Shown: positions 7,873 to 20,480 of the stretch, piece by piece
Position numbering within the stretch: position 1 is the stretch's first letter
Layout: every line of letters begins with the position of its first letter
Source: Collimonas sp. PA-H2
GTDB lineage: Bacteria; Pseudomonadota; Gammaproteobacteria; Burkholderiales; Burkholderiaceae_D
NCBI RefSeq assembly: GCF_002564105.1
Contig: NZ_PDBX01000001.1
Coordinates: 2,418,001-2,482,000, forward strand
Direction of reading: 5' to 3'
Length of the DNA stretch: 64,000 bases
Translations under genes and position numbers: made by a program
The notes under the pieces: model-generated
The model's input: the letters and a program-made list of their open reading frames with translations, nothing else
Databases searched by the model: none
What the model was told of the DNA's origin: nothing

Positions 7873-8127
7873 CAAAGGCCTTTTTCACCTGCCTGAAAGC
7901 GCCCTTCTCTAGCTGACACAAAATGTCACCACGGATGACAAGAGAGGGCAGTTTTGCAGGCCTGAAACCGGCCAATTACCAGGTTTTACGCGCCTATCAG
8001 ACCAGTTTTCGATAGCCTTGCTTGGGCATGGAAATTGCTGCCAAGCAAACAGCCACAGGTACACACGATTTGCGCATGGTCGCAGGTGTTTGCACTGTGT
8101 CTGCAAAACCAGGCTTGGACCACATCG

Positions 8128-9330
8128 ATGATCAAAATTAGTGTTATTTCTTACAACAACATGGCGCCAGAGCAGCCCATGTCGGCCGTCTTCGGCCGTG
8201 AGCCGAAAACCCTCGGCCGCAGCGAAGAAAATTATTTCGTGCTGGTCGATCCGCGCAACCTGGTGTCGCGCACCCAGGCTGAAATCAAGAGCGACGGCAT
8301 CCGACAGACCATCACCAATCTCAGCCGCGCCAATCCGATCCTGCTGAATGGCCGTGAGATTGATGTCGAGTGCGAGGTCGATCTGCAGATAGGCGATGAA
8401 ATCCAGATTGGACTGTATCTGTTGCGCGCTGAAGCGCAGCTCAATTTAATGAAAGACAACCCAGACATGACCTCGACCAATCCGGTGCGCCGAGTCAATG
8501 CCAGCAAGCCACTGCTTAGCGTATCCGAGACACGCCTGGCCGCGCTGGCGCAACTGAACCTGGAGCTGGCCGCTACCGCCAGCGCCGCGTTGCCGACCTC
8601 CGCGCCCGCCGCTGCGACGATGGCGCGCTCGGTAAGCCAGGCAACTGCTGCGCCGGCCAGTCCGGCCGCCGCGCCGCTGAATAGCACGGACGACAGCCAT
8701 CCTGCCGCCGAACCGAATGCCGCCAGCGAAGCGCTGATGCAAGCCTTCATGAAGGGCGCCGGCCTGACGCCCGGCGCGCTGGCGCCTACCCTGACGCCGG
8801 AATTCATGGAAACAGTGGGCAAGCTGCTGGCGATTGCCGTGCAAGGCGCGATTGATTTGAACGCCGCGCGCGCGCTGGTGAAGCGCGAAGCGCATGCGGA
8901 CGTGACCAAGGTGGTGGTCCGCAACAATAATCCGCTGAAGTTCTTCCCGGACAGCCAGACCGTGCTGATCCAGATGCTGCGCAAGAAAATGCCGGGCTTC
9001 ATGGGCGCCACCGAAGCCATGCAGGATGCCTACGAAGATCTGCACGGGCATCAGGTTGCCGTTGTTTCCGGCATGCGCGCCACCATGAACGAAACCATGC
9101 AGCGCTTCAATCCGGAAGTAATGGAGAGGCATTCGCAAAAAGGCGGCATGCTGGATACGCTGTTGCCGGCTACGCGCAAGGCCAAGCTGTGGGATGCCTA
9201 TGTGCTGCGCTATCAGCGCATCATCGGTGAAGCGTCGCAGGATGATTTCCAGACCCTGTTCGGTAAAGCCTTCTTGCAAGCTTACGAGAGAAAAATCGAG
9301 AAGCTGAAGAAGGCTTCCCCACATGCCTGA
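8128..9330 (+). CDS. tagH: T6SS-associated FHA-domain protein (TagH-like)
   Basis: A 400-residue protein with an N-terminal FHA domain (about residues 1-105: FGREPKTLGRSEENYF, then VSRTQAEIKSDG and LLNGREIDVE), which binds phosphothreonine. A low-complexity Ala/Pro/Ser linker of about 100 residues follows. The C-terminal domain of roughly 190 residues matches the TagH/T6SS-FHA C-terminal family (NNPLKFFPDSQ, then a helical stretch ending in YERKIEKLKK). Start ATG 8128 gives MIKISVIS; an upstream in-frame ATG at 8035 adds an implausible leader. It overlaps the phosphatase gene by 8 bases. In type VI secretion this domain pairs with a PpkA kinase and a PppA phosphatase, both encoded next. Confidence 0.85.
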   Translation: MIKISVISYNNMAPEQPMSAVFGREPKTLGRSEENYFVLVDPRNLVSRTQAEIKSDGIRQTITNLSRANPILLNGREIDVECEVDLQIGDEIQIGLYLLRAEAQLNLMKDNPDMTSTNPVRRVNASKPLLSVSETRLAALAQLNLELAATASAALPTSAPAAATMARSVSQATAAPASPAAAPLNSTDDSHPAAEPNAASEALMQAFMKGAGLTPGALAPTLTPEFMETVGKLLAIAVQGAIDLNAARALVKREAHADVTKVVVRNNNPLKFFPDSQTVLIQMLRKKMPGFMGATEAMQDAYEDLHGHQVAVVSGMRATMNETMQRFNPEVMERHSQKGGMLDTLLPATRKAKLWDAYVLRYQRIIGEASQDDFQTLFGKAFLQAYERKIEKLKKASPHA

Positions 9331-10135
9331 GCAGTCCCTGCTCAGCAACACGGCAGCGCCGATGCTGCTGAGCCTGGCGCAGCTTAGCCATGCCGGCGGC
9401 CGGCAAGTCAACCAGGATTCCTGGGGCAGCGCGCAGCAAGACGACCTGACCTGCATCATCGTCTCCGACGGCGTCGGCGGCGAGTATGGCGGCGAGATTG
9501 CATCCAACGTGGTGGTGCATTCGATCATGGAAATGTTTGTCGAAGAAGCCTCCTTCGGTCCGCGCGCGCTGCAATCCTATCTCGATTACGCGGTGGCCCA
9601 GCTGAACCGGCGCCAAGGACAGATTCCGCGCCTGAAAGACATGAGCGCAACCGTGGCGACGCTGCTGATCGACCAGAAAAACCGCTGCGCCCTGTGGGGC
9701 CATATGGGCGATACCCGCATCTATCAGTTCCGCCGCGGCCAGCTCCTAAACTTCACCAAGGATCACAGCCTGATCCAGCAATTCGTCGATGCCGGCCATT
9801 GTTCGCCCGAGCAGCTGCGGCGTCATCCGCGCCGCAGCATCCTGTGCGCCGCGGCCGGGGTCGAGGGCAGCGCACCGGCGCAAGTGACCCAGAATCCGGT
9901 GCCGATACAGGACGGCGACGCCTTCCTGTTGTGCACCGACGGTTTCTGGGAATGGATCAGCGAAGCCGAAATGGCGCTGGCGGCCGCGCAAGCCGGTTCA
10001 GCCCAGGACTGGCTCAACATCATGCACGCGGTGGTGGAAAAGAATGGCCAGACCTGCAATGTGCCGCTGGATAACTGCACCGCGTTTACGATATACGTAG
10101 CCGAGCCGCCAGCAGCCAAAATCCTTAATCATTGA
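9323..10135 (+). CDS. pppA: PP2C-family Ser/Thr phosphatase (PppA-like)
   Basis: A 270-residue PP2C phosphatase. Metal-binding motifs are in order: SDGVGGEYGG (about residues 49-58), DMSATVATLL, GHMGDTRIY and a C-terminal LLCTDGFWEW. The domain fills the protein, as in stand-alone T6SS phosphatases. It would dephosphorylate the FHA partner and reverse the neighbouring kinase. The start overlaps the end of tagH (ATGCCTGA), so the two are co-translated. Confidence 0.88.
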   Translation: MPEQSLLSNTAAPMLLSLAQLSHAGGRQVNQDSWGSAQQDDLTCIIVSDGVGGEYGGEIASNVVVHSIMEMFVEEASFGPRALQSYLDYAVAQLNRRQGQIPRLKDMSATVATLLIDQKNRCALWGHMGDTRIYQFRRGQLLNFTKDHSLIQQFVDAGHCSPEQLRRHPRRSILCAAAGVEGSAPAQVTQNPVPIQDGDAFLLCTDGFWEWISEAEMALAAAQAGSAQDWLNIMHAVVEKNGQTCNVPLDNCTAFTIYVAEPPAAKILNH

Positions 10136-10188
10136 AGACGTGTTGATAACTATCCTAATAATATTGCTAACGTCGAATCCAACTGAAT

Positions 10189-11862
10189 ATGCAAAACGCC
10201 CAATCGGTTGACCCGCAAGAACCTTCTGCCATGGCTGTCGAGAACTGCCTGCCGAAAGGTACGCGCCTGGCCGATTTTGAAATCATCGGCGTGATCGGCG
10301 AAGGCGGTTTCGGTATTGTCTATTTTGCATTCGACCGCTCGCTGCGCCGCATGGTCGCCATCAAGGAATACATGCCGGGCGCCTTTGCCGGGCGTGGACC
10401 GGACAAGAAGGTGGTGGTGCGCTCGCAGCGCCACCGCGAGACATTCACCATCGGCCTCAAGAGCTTCATCAAGGAAGCGCGCCTGCTGGCGCAGTTCGAC
10501 CACCCAGCCTTGATCAAGGTGTACCGCTTCTGGGAACAGAACAACACCGCCTATATGGCGATGCGTTACTACGAAGGCCGCACGCTCAAGAGCGTGGTGC
10601 AGAATTCGCCGGCGCAGGTCACTGAAGCCTGGCTGAAAAGCATGCTCAAGCCGATGCTGGAAGCGCTGGCCGCCATGTACCGGGTGCAGATCCTGCACCG
10701 CGATATCTCGCCCGACAACATCATGATCCAGAAGAGCGGCGAGGCAGTGCTGCTGGACTTCGGCGCGGCGCGCCAGATCATCGGCGACATGACGCATTCG
10801 CTGACGGTGATCCTGAAGCCGGGCTACGCGCCGATCGAGCAGTACGCCGACGACGCCATGATGAAGCAAGGTCCGTGGACCGATATCTATTCGCTGTCGG
10901 CGGTGATTTACTTCGCCATCAAGAAAACCGCGCCGCCGACGTCCGTGGCGCGCATGATCCAGGACCCTATCGAACAGCTGCAAAACGGCGGCCACAGCGA
11001 TTTCAGCCAGGCCTTCCTGGCGGCGATCGACAAGGGGCTGGCGGTCAGGCCGGAAGACCGTCCGCAATCGATAGAAGAATTCCGCCAGCTGCTCGACCTG
11101 GAGCTTTCGGTGCCGATGCCGATGCCCGACAACGACGCCGTGCCCCCGCGCTCTTCCAGTAGCGGCAGGCGCAAGCCGGCCGCTACTGCCGGCAGCAAGC
11201 ATGAGAGCAGCGCACAGACACTTGCCGCCGCCAACGTCATGGAACGGCCGTTGCGGGCGCCTGCTTTATGGATTGCCGGCGCAGTCTGCGTGGTGGTGGC
11301 CGGCGCCTATCTGTGGCTCAAGCCGGCGCCGTCGCAGCAGCCGGAAGCGCCGCTGGTGGCGTCGCGCGCAGCGGCAGTGCTGGTGGCAAAGCCGGCGCCG
11401 AACGCTGCCGTGGCCGGCGAGCAGATCCTGGACGAAGAAACCATCGGCTGGGAAACTCTCAAGGAGCTGAAAAACGTCACGCCGCAGCAGATCACCGCCT
11501 TCCTACAGAAATACCCGGACAGCAAGCATGCCGCGGTGGCGCGCGCCCGGCTGGCGGAGCTGCAAGGCAAAGGCGCCGCCGAAGCTGCCGCCAAACCGGC
11601 CGAGGTGAAAAGCGCGGAAGCCAAGACCGCCGAGCCCAAGCCGGCCGATGCTACCGGCGTAGTCACCTTGGCCATCAGGCCGTGGGGCAACGTGATTGTG
11701 GACGGTAACCTGAAGGGCGCCAGTCCGCCGTTGAAAAAGCTGGTCCTGGCGGAGGGCAAGCATCAGATCAAGGTGGCGAATCCGAGTTTCCCCGATAAGG
11801 TCTTTGAAATTGACGTCAATCAGAAGAAATCGCGTAGTATCGATTACAATTTTTCGCCCTAA
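10189..11862 (+). CDS. ppkA: membrane Ser/Thr protein kinase with PEGA domain (PpkA-like)
   Basis: A 557-residue Hanks-type kinase. Glycine loop GEGGFG near residue 38, ATP-anchoring lysine K59 in VAIKE, catalytic D171 in HRDISPDN and metal-binding D189 in LLDFGAAR are all present, so it should be active. A Pro/Ala linker and one membrane helix (about residues 358-376) follow. A periplasmic tail then ends in a PEGA-type beta domain (residues about 490-557, VTLAIRPWGNVIVDG). The topology fits PpkA, which phosphorylates an FHA protein to control type VI secretion. The start lacks a clear ribosome site; an internal ATG at 10231 is an alternative. Confidence 0.87.
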   Translation: MQNAQSVDPQEPSAMAVENCLPKGTRLADFEIIGVIGEGGFGIVYFAFDRSLRRMVAIKEYMPGAFAGRGPDKKVVVRSQRHRETFTIGLKSFIKEARLLAQFDHPALIKVYRFWEQNNTAYMAMRYYEGRTLKSVVQNSPAQVTEAWLKSMLKPMLEALAAMYRVQILHRDISPDNIMIQKSGEAVLLDFGAARQIIGDMTHSLTVILKPGYAPIEQYADDAMMKQGPWTDIYSLSAVIYFAIKKTAPPTSVARMIQDPIEQLQNGGHSDFSQAFLAAIDKGLAVRPEDRPQSIEEFRQLLDLELSVPMPMPDNDAVPPRSSSSGRRKPAATAGSKHESSAQTLAAANVMERPLRAPALWIAGAVCVVVAGAYLWLKPAPSQQPEAPLVASRAAAVLVAKPAPNAAVAGEQILDEETIGWETLKELKNVTPQQITAFLQKYPDSKHAAVARARLAELQGKGAAEAAAKPAEVKSAEAKTAEPKPADATGVVTLAIRPWGNVIVDGNLKGASPPLKKLVLAEGKHQIKVANPSFPDKVFEIDVNQKKSRSIDYNFSP

Positions 11863-11889
11863 TCAACGCTTTCCAGCCAGGCACATTCC

Positions 11890-12360
11890 ATGACCACCTC
11901 TTTTTACCGTGTCGGCAGCGCCGCCATGATGGCTGCGGCCTTCATGCTCAGCGCCTGCGATACGATCGATACGGCAAAAACGCCGGCAACGGCCAGCCAG
12001 AAACCCTCCGTTCCAACGCCGGCAGCAGTTGCTGCCGCTCCCCAGCCGCCGGCGCCGCCGGCAGCCCTGAGCGACGGCATCGCCCTGTACAACAAGGGCA
12101 GTTATAGCGCCGCCATCAAACGTCTGACCAACGGCCAGGATATCTGGTCGGCGGACACCGCGCTCCAGACCGAAGCCTTGAAATACATGGCCTTCAGCTA
12201 TTGCGTTACTTCCCGCAGGAAGCTGTGCAAGCAGCAATTTGAAAAAGCCCTCAAGCTGGACCCGGGTTTCGACCTGGCGCCGGGCGAACAAGGCCATCCC
12301 TTGTGGGGCCCGGTATTCACCCAGGCCAAACGCTCGGTTGCCGCCAGCGCAAAAAAATAA
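11890..12360 (+). CDS. TssQ-like T6SS-associated lipoprotein
   Basis: A 156-residue exported lipoprotein. The signal peptide ends in a lipobox (FMLSAC, Cys at about residue 20), followed by a Pro/Ala linker, then a TPR-like helical domain (LSDGIALYNKGSYSAAIKRL, about residues 60-80, and LCKQQFEKALKLDPGF). This arrangement matches the TssQ-type lipoproteins found beside FHA/kinase/phosphatase genes in betaproteobacterial T6SS clusters. It is 27 bp after the kinase and closes the module. The family name comes from memory of the architecture, so treat it as probable. Confidence 0.7.
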   Translation: MTTSFYRVGSAAMMAAAFMLSACDTIDTAKTPATASQKPSVPTPAAVAAAPQPPAPPAALSDGIALYNKGSYSAAIKRLTNGQDIWSADTALQTEALKYMAFSYCVTSRRKLCKQQFEKALKLDPGFDLAPGEQGHPLWGPVFTQAKRSVAASAKK

Positions 12361-12374
12361 CGGGACCTAAGCTC

Positions 12375-13292
12375 CTAACGGCCGAACACCGGAGCGGAAA
12401 ATCCCGGCAGCTGGGGAATCCGTTCCGTCATGAATTGCATGAACACCGTGGCGCGCAAGGATTGGTAGCGGCGCGACGGATACAGCAGGGAGGCTTCCTG
12501 TCCCGCTGCGCTCCAGGCTGGAAGAATGCGCTGCAGCTGGCCCGACTCCAGCAGATCGTGCACCAGCCAGGACGGGCATATGCCAAGACCGGCGCCCATC
12601 AGGAAACTTTCGCGTATCGCCAGTGAACTGTTGACCAGGTAGCCGCTGCGGGTGGCGATCTCGACCGTGCCGCCGGGGCCGCTGAGCTGGCTCACTTCGC
12701 CGTTGGCGGGCCGCGCAAAGCCGATGTAGCGGTGGCTGGCCAGGTCCTCGGGGCGGCGGATTTCAGGATGGCGCGCCAGGTAGGCCGGCGCTGCCACCAG
12801 ATAGCGATGCGCACCGGCGATCTTGCGCGCGATCATGTTGGGCGGCAGCGTGCCTGCCAGCCTCAGCGCCACGTCGACGCCGTCTTCCACCAGGTCGACA
12901 AAGCGGTCATTCAAGATCAGCTCGACCTCGATCTCCGGATATAACTCCAGAAATTCCAGCACCAGCGCATTGAGCCGCAACTGGCCGAGGCCGAGCGGCG
13001 CATTTACGCGCAGCAGGCCGGCCGGTTTTTCGGTCAGGCCGCGGGCGTCGCTGACTGCCTCATTGAACTCTTCCAGCACGTGTTTGGCGCGCTCGTAAAA
13101 CCGCTTGCCTTGCTCGGTAGCGGTAAGGCTGGTGGTGCTGCGTTCCAGCAGCCGCACCCCAAGCTGCTTCTCCAGCGCGGCGATGGTTTTGCTGACGGTC
13201 GGCTGCGTGCTGTGCTGTTCGCGCGCCACCGCCGACAGGCTACCCAGTTCGACCGCGCGGACGAAGCTGCGGCAAGCTTTGATTTGATCCAT
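12375..13292 (-). CDS. LysR-type transcriptional regulator
   Basis: A 305-residue LysR regulator. N-terminal winged helix at residues 1-60 (SFVRAVELGSLSAVAREQHSTQ, split by the turn, then TVSKTIAALEKQLG) and a periplasmic-binding-like effector domain (PRGLL-type start, LVEDGVDVALRLAG). I chose ATG 13292 (MDQIKACRSF), the normal LysR beginning, over the upstream 13331. It is divergent from an SGNH hydrolase gene, which it probably controls. The spacer contains an ATGCAATTATGCAT inverted repeat (13318-13331) suited to a T-N11-A type site. Confidence 0.85.
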   Translation of the reverse strand: MDQIKACRSFVRAVELGSLSAVAREQHSTQPTVSKTIAALEKQLGVRLLERSTTSLTATEQGKRFYERAKHVLEEFNEAVSDARGLTEKPAGLLRVNAPLGLGQLRLNALVLEFLELYPEIEVELILNDRFVDLVEDGVDVALRLAGTLPPNMIARKIAGAHRYLVAAPAYLARHPEIRRPEDLASHRYIGFARPANGEVSQLSGPGGTVEIATRSGYLVNSSLAIRESFLMGAGLGICPSWLVHDLLESGQLQRILPAWSAAGQEASLLYPSRRYQSLRATVFMQFMTERIPQLPGFSAPVFGR

Positions 13293-13424
13293 GTCATTCC
13301 AATTTGGAATAGGAGATATGCAATTATGCATTCTAGTACATTGCTTGGGAATGACTTATCTTGACATAGGCATTGGCTATATCTCGATTACCTGCGGATT
13401 TCCGCCTGACCAACAGGAGCATTC

Positions 13425-14690
13425 ATGAAGCATCAGAAGATTCTCGCTGCCCTGGCCGCGCTGTCGATGTTGACCGGCAGCACGCTTGCCGCGGCGGCGC
13501 CGGAAGCGCCGCCGGCGACGCAGCAATGGGTCGCCAGCTGGAGCGCCAGTCCACAACCGATCTGGGAGGCCGGTTTCGCTTTGTCGACCAACATCCCGGC
13601 AAGCCTGTCGAACCAGACCGTACGCCAGATCGCCCGCATCAGCCTGGGCGGCAAGCGCGCCAGGGTGGTGCTGTCGAACGAATTCGGGAGCACCCCGCTG
13701 ACCTTGGGCGCGGCGCATATCGCGCTGGCCGGCGACGGTTCCGGCATCGTCGCCGGCTCGGACCGTAGCCTCACCTTCGGCGGCCGCCAAACGGTGACGA
13801 TTGCGCCGGGCGCGCCGGTGGTCAGCGATCCTGTCGATCTCGAACTGGCGCCGCTGGCCCAGGTCGCGGTCAGCATCTTCCTGCCGCAAATCACGCCGCT
13901 CACAACCTTCCATTGGGACGGCAAGCAGACCGCCTACATCGCCCAAGGCAACCTGACGGCGGCGCCCCTGATCGATAACGCCCAGACCCTGGACGCACGT
14001 TTGTTCCTCAGCACGATCCTGGTCGAGGCGAGGCCGGCAACGCGCGTGGTGGCGGCCTTCGGCGACTCGATCACCGATGGCGGCGGTTCCACTTCGAATA
14101 GCAACCAACGCTGGCCCGACCTGCTGGCGCAGCGCCTGGCCGCGCAGGATGTTGCGGTGATCAACGCCGGCATATCCGGGGCCAGGGTGCTGAGCGACAA
14201 GATGGGCGTCAACGCCCTCGCCCGCTTCGAGCGCGATGTGCTGAACCAGCCCGGCCTCGACACCGTGATCCTGCTGATGGGCATCAACGACATCGGCTGG
14301 CCCGGCAGCAGCTTCACGCCGCAGGACCCGGCTTTAGCGGCGGAGCGCTTGATCGACGGCTACCGGCAGCTGATAGCGCGAGCGCGTCTGCATCATGTAC
14401 GTATCGTCGGTGCTACCTTGACGCCGTTCGAGGGCGCATTGCAGGACACCGAGCTGAAAAGCTATTATTCCGAAAGCAAGGAAAAGACCCGGCAAGCGGT
14501 GAACCGATGGATACGCGGCAGCGGCCAATTCGACGCCGTCATCGATTTCGACGCCGCCATGAGGGATCCGGCACATACGGGACGCCTCCTGCCAGCCTAC
14601 GATTGCGGCGACCATCTGCATCCGGGCGATGCTGGTTACCGGGCCATGGCCGAGGCGATCGATCTGACAACTTTACTCGGCCGGCGCTGA
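13425..14690 (+). CDS. secreted SGNH/GDSL-family hydrolase
   Basis: A 421-residue exported esterase/lipase-like enzyme. A signal peptide covers about residues 1-25 (ending LAAAA). An N-terminal beta-rich domain of about 180 residues precedes the SGNH catalytic domain. Block I is GDSITDG (nucleophile serine, about residue 210), block III is GIND, and the His/Asp pair is in CGDHLHPGDAGY near the C-terminus. Such proteins cleave acyl, acetyl or carbohydrate esters outside the cytoplasm. The substrate is unknown. Divergent from the LysR gene, so probably under its control. Confidence 0.85.
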   Translation: MKHQKILAALAALSMLTGSTLAAAAPEAPPATQQWVASWSASPQPIWEAGFALSTNIPASLSNQTVRQIARISLGGKRARVVLSNEFGSTPLTLGAAHIALAGDGSGIVAGSDRSLTFGGRQTVTIAPGAPVVSDPVDLELAPLAQVAVSIFLPQITPLTTFHWDGKQTAYIAQGNLTAAPLIDNAQTLDARLFLSTILVEARPATRVVAAFGDSITDGGGSTSNSNQRWPDLLAQRLAAQDVAVINAGISGARVLSDKMGVNALARFERDVLNQPGLDTVILLMGINDIGWPGSSFTPQDPALAAERLIDGYRQLIARARLHHVRIVGATLTPFEGALQDTELKSYYSESKEKTRQAVNRWIRGSGQFDAVIDFDAAMRDPAHTGRLLPAYDCGDHLHPGDAGYRAMAEAIDLTTLLGRR

Positions 14691-14846
14691 ATAATCGAGG
14701 ATGGGATCTAAATAGGTTTTTGCCTCTAATCGGCGCTAAAACAGGGCTGTCCCAGCAATCTGCCGCGGCTTTTCAGGTAGATTCCAGCCCTATGGCAAAC
14801 TGTTGGCGTTTGCCGTGGCCCGTTGAAGAATCCACAAAACCACTAG

Positions 14847-16928
<2,082 letters not shown>

Positions 16929-16930
16929 GT

Positions 16931-18441
<1,511 letters not shown>

Positions 18442-18449
18442 TGTGAGAT

Positions 18450-18476
18450 GGCCGGAGCGCGTCCTGCGCTCCGGCC
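18450..18476 (+). other. GC-rich hairpin after pip
   Basis: A perfect 11-bp stem GGCCGGAGCGC / GCGCTCCGGCC with loop GTCCT. No T-run follows, so it is not a classic terminator. It may stabilise the pip transcript end or attenuate read-through into the next gene. Confidence 0.4.
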
Positions 18477-18513
18477 GAACGCGGCGCAATCGCCGATTCT
18501 TGCGGAGGAGCGT

Positions 18514-19029
18514 ATGCTGCGACTACCTCGCTTCCGATCTCTGCCTGCTGTCTTGCTGGCGCTGTCCGCGCTGATGTCTCCGATGTCTCCGCTCTACGGC
18601 GAGACCTTGAAGAACTGGTTCAACGATCCCTTCATCCAGGTGCGCCACGCCGTACCCGATTGCCCGCCGCCGCTGGGGCCGCTAGTCAGCGAGCAAGAGG
18701 CGCGCAGGGAGTCCCACTGGCGCACTGAGCGCGGCACCAGCTGCTGGCTGGCCGGTCAGTGCAGCAAGCCGAACTCCTATCTTTACGATGTGGCTATCGC
18801 GCAGGCGGTGCAGGCGCACTTCGCCGTCGATCCGGCCTTTGCCCGCAGCAGCCTGTGGCTGACCTTCCAGCGCCGTTTCGTCTGGGTCGAAGGTTGCAGC
18901 GCCGATCCGGCCATCACTGCCGCCGCGCTGGAAGCCTTTGTCCGCGCCGCACCTGATGTTGAAAGGGTGATCGTCAACCTGCGCGCGCCGGGCGCCAGCA
19001 AGATGCCTTATCCGCTGGCGCCGCCCTGA
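18514..19029 (+). CDS. exported protein of unknown function (171 aa)
   Basis: A 171-residue protein with an N-terminal signal sequence (hydrophobic LPAVLLALSALM, about residues 10-21). The start at 18514 has a strong GGAGGAG ribosome site, better than upstream starts. The mature part has conserved-looking cysteine pairs (PDCPPP, SCWLAGQC and EGCS). The C-terminal 60 residues carry an alternating helix/strand pattern (LWLTFQRRFVWVEGC, then VERVIVNL) resembling a BON-type fold, which I can only suggest. Probably periplasmic. Convergent with the cytochrome c peroxidase gene 6 bp away. Confidence 0.7.
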   Translation: MLRLPRFRSLPAVLLALSALMSPMSPLYGETLKNWFNDPFIQVRHAVPDCPPPLGPLVSEQEARRESHWRTERGTSCWLAGQCSKPNSYLYDVAIAQAVQAHFAVDPAFARSSLWLTFQRRFVWVEGCSADPAITAAALEAFVRAAPDVERVIVNLRAPGASKMPYPLAPP

Positions 19030-19035
19030 CGATTT

Positions 19036-20376
19036 CTATTCGATGCGGGCCGCGCCCGGCCTGGCCGAATAGCCGTCGTTCAAGGTTTTCAGGAAGGCGA
19101 TCAGGTCGCCGATTTCTGCATCGTCGAGCGCCGGCGCCTGGCCAGCCTTGCGGTTCAGCGGCGCATCCAGGCTGTCGATGTTGCCGCGGTAGCGCGGCGG
19201 CAGGTCGTCGTACTTGTCTATCTTGCCTTTGACCTTGGGATACCACTTGCCGGGATCGGTATCGCGCTCCGCGTAGAAATGCAGCATGTCTTCCAGTGTG
19301 TGGAAGCGGCCGTTATGAAAGAACGCGCCGCGCGTCGCCACATTGCGCAGGGTGGGCGACTTGAACATGCCGCAGAACTCCGCTTCCTTCATCATGTCCT
19401 TGCGGTCCGGGCCGCAAATGCCGAGGTCGGCATAGTGCGGATCGCGGTTGGCGGCGATCTCCGGATTGCGCGGCACGCCCAGCGCCTGGAAGCCGAAATC
19501 GGTGAACTGCGCCGGCCGTCCTCCCGGTCCCGGCGTGTCGACGTGGCACTTGGCGCAATTGCCTTTGTTCGGATTGTTGAACAAACCGTAGCCGCGCAAT
19601 TCGGCCGGCGTGAAATCGGCGTTGCCCGCCATCGCCGCATCGAACTTGCTGGTGTAGGGATGAAAGCTCGGGTCTTCGGTCTGGAACGCCTCCAAAGCCA
19701 GCGTCGCTTTTTCCAGCGCCGCCGCCGGATGATCGAAGATGTCGGCGCCATATATCTGCCGGAACTGCGCCACGTAGCTGGCCTGCTGCAATCTGGCGAC
19801 CACCGCGGCAGGATCCGGATTCGCCATCTCGTTCACATTCAGCAAGGGGATCAATGCCTGTTCGTGCAGCGTATCGACCGCGCCGTCATGGGTGAAGCCG
19901 CCGGTCGGCCCTTCATCCTCGGTATCGTCCGGTCCTGGCACGTAGTAGTGGCGGGTGAACTTGGGCGTGAAACCCAGGTAGCGCAAGGACGGCACGGCGC
20001 GCGTGCCCTGCCGCCGCATGTCGGCGCCGCCCAGTTGCACCGCCAGCCCGTTCGGCGGCCCGTTCGGCGGCCCGTAAGCATGATCGGGACTATGGCAGGT
20101 CGCGCAAGACATCTTGCCGGAAGTCGATAGGGAAGCATCGAAAAACAATTGTTTCCCCAGCTGCGCTGCGGCACTCAGGGTAGCAGCCGGTTCAGGATAC
20201 CGTACCCACATTTTCAAGCCAGGCTTTGGTGTAACCGGCACAGCAGCCTGCACAGTTGCAGAAGCCGCCGCCCCGCCAGCATGCGCCGGCGCATCGGCAT
20301 CACGACACCCGCCCAGCAACAGCGCCAGTGCGGCCGACGCCAACAAGACAACAACCCCCCTATATTTTCTGCTCAA
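19036..20376 (-). CDS. di-heme cytochrome c peroxidase/MauG family lipoprotein, copy 1
   Basis: A 446-residue exported di-heme protein. Signal peptide with lipobox LLLGGC at about residues 19-24. Two c-type heme sites, CATCH and CAKCH, lie in the CcpA/MauG order, with an intervening helical region and C-terminal 'DLIAFLKTLNDGY'. Enzymes of this family reduce peroxide or oxidise protein side chains in the periplasm. The start appears to be TTG (20376); no in-frame ATG fits. It lies downstream of a phosphoesterase gene on the same strand, separated by a 64-bp palindrome. A near-identical domain layout recurs at 33267-34535 beside a second phosphoesterase. Confidence 0.87.
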   Translation of the reverse strand: MSRKYRGVVVLLASAALALLLGGCRDADAPAHAGGAAASATVQAAVPVTPKPGLKMWVRYPEPAATLSAAAQLGKQLFFDASLSTSGKMSCATCHSPDHAYGPPNGPPNGLAVQLGGADMRRQGTRAVPSLRYLGFTPKFTRHYYVPGPDDTEDEGPTGGFTHDGAVDTLHEQALIPLLNVNEMANPDPAAVVARLQQASYVAQFRQIYGADIFDHPAAALEKATLALEAFQTEDPSFHPYTSKFDAAMAGNADFTPAELRGYGLFNNPNKGNCAKCHVDTPGPGGRPAQFTDFGFQALGVPRNPEIAANRDPHYADLGICGPDRKDMMKEAEFCGMFKSPTLRNVATRGAFFHNGRFHTLEDMLHFYAERDTDPGKWYPKVKGKIDKYDDLPPRYRGNIDSLDAPLNRKAGQAPALDDAEIGDLIAFLKTLNDGYSARPGAARIE

Positions 20377-20412
20377 GACGTTTGATCCATTTTCATATAT
20401 TTGCCGCCACCT

Positions 20413-20476
20413 CTTTAATTGGGGTCAGAGTCGAATATAGCCGGAGCGACATATTCGACTCTGACCCCAATTAAAG
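20413..20476. repeat. GGGGTCAGAG palindrome 3 between peroxidase and phosphoesterase
   Basis: Perfect 26-bp inverted arms beginning CTTTAATTGGGGTCAGAG and a 12-base loop. It shares the GGGGTCAGAG core with the other hairpins but has a different inner stem. It lies between two genes probably transcribed together (minus strand), so it could act as a processing or attenuation structure. Confidence 0.8.
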
Positions 20477-20480
20477 GGGC

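Noticed and set aside
13359..13376. TTGACA followed by TATATC as the SGNH-hydrolase promoter
   Set aside because: Spacing of 11 bp is too short for sigma-70; no suitable -10 at 16-18 bp.
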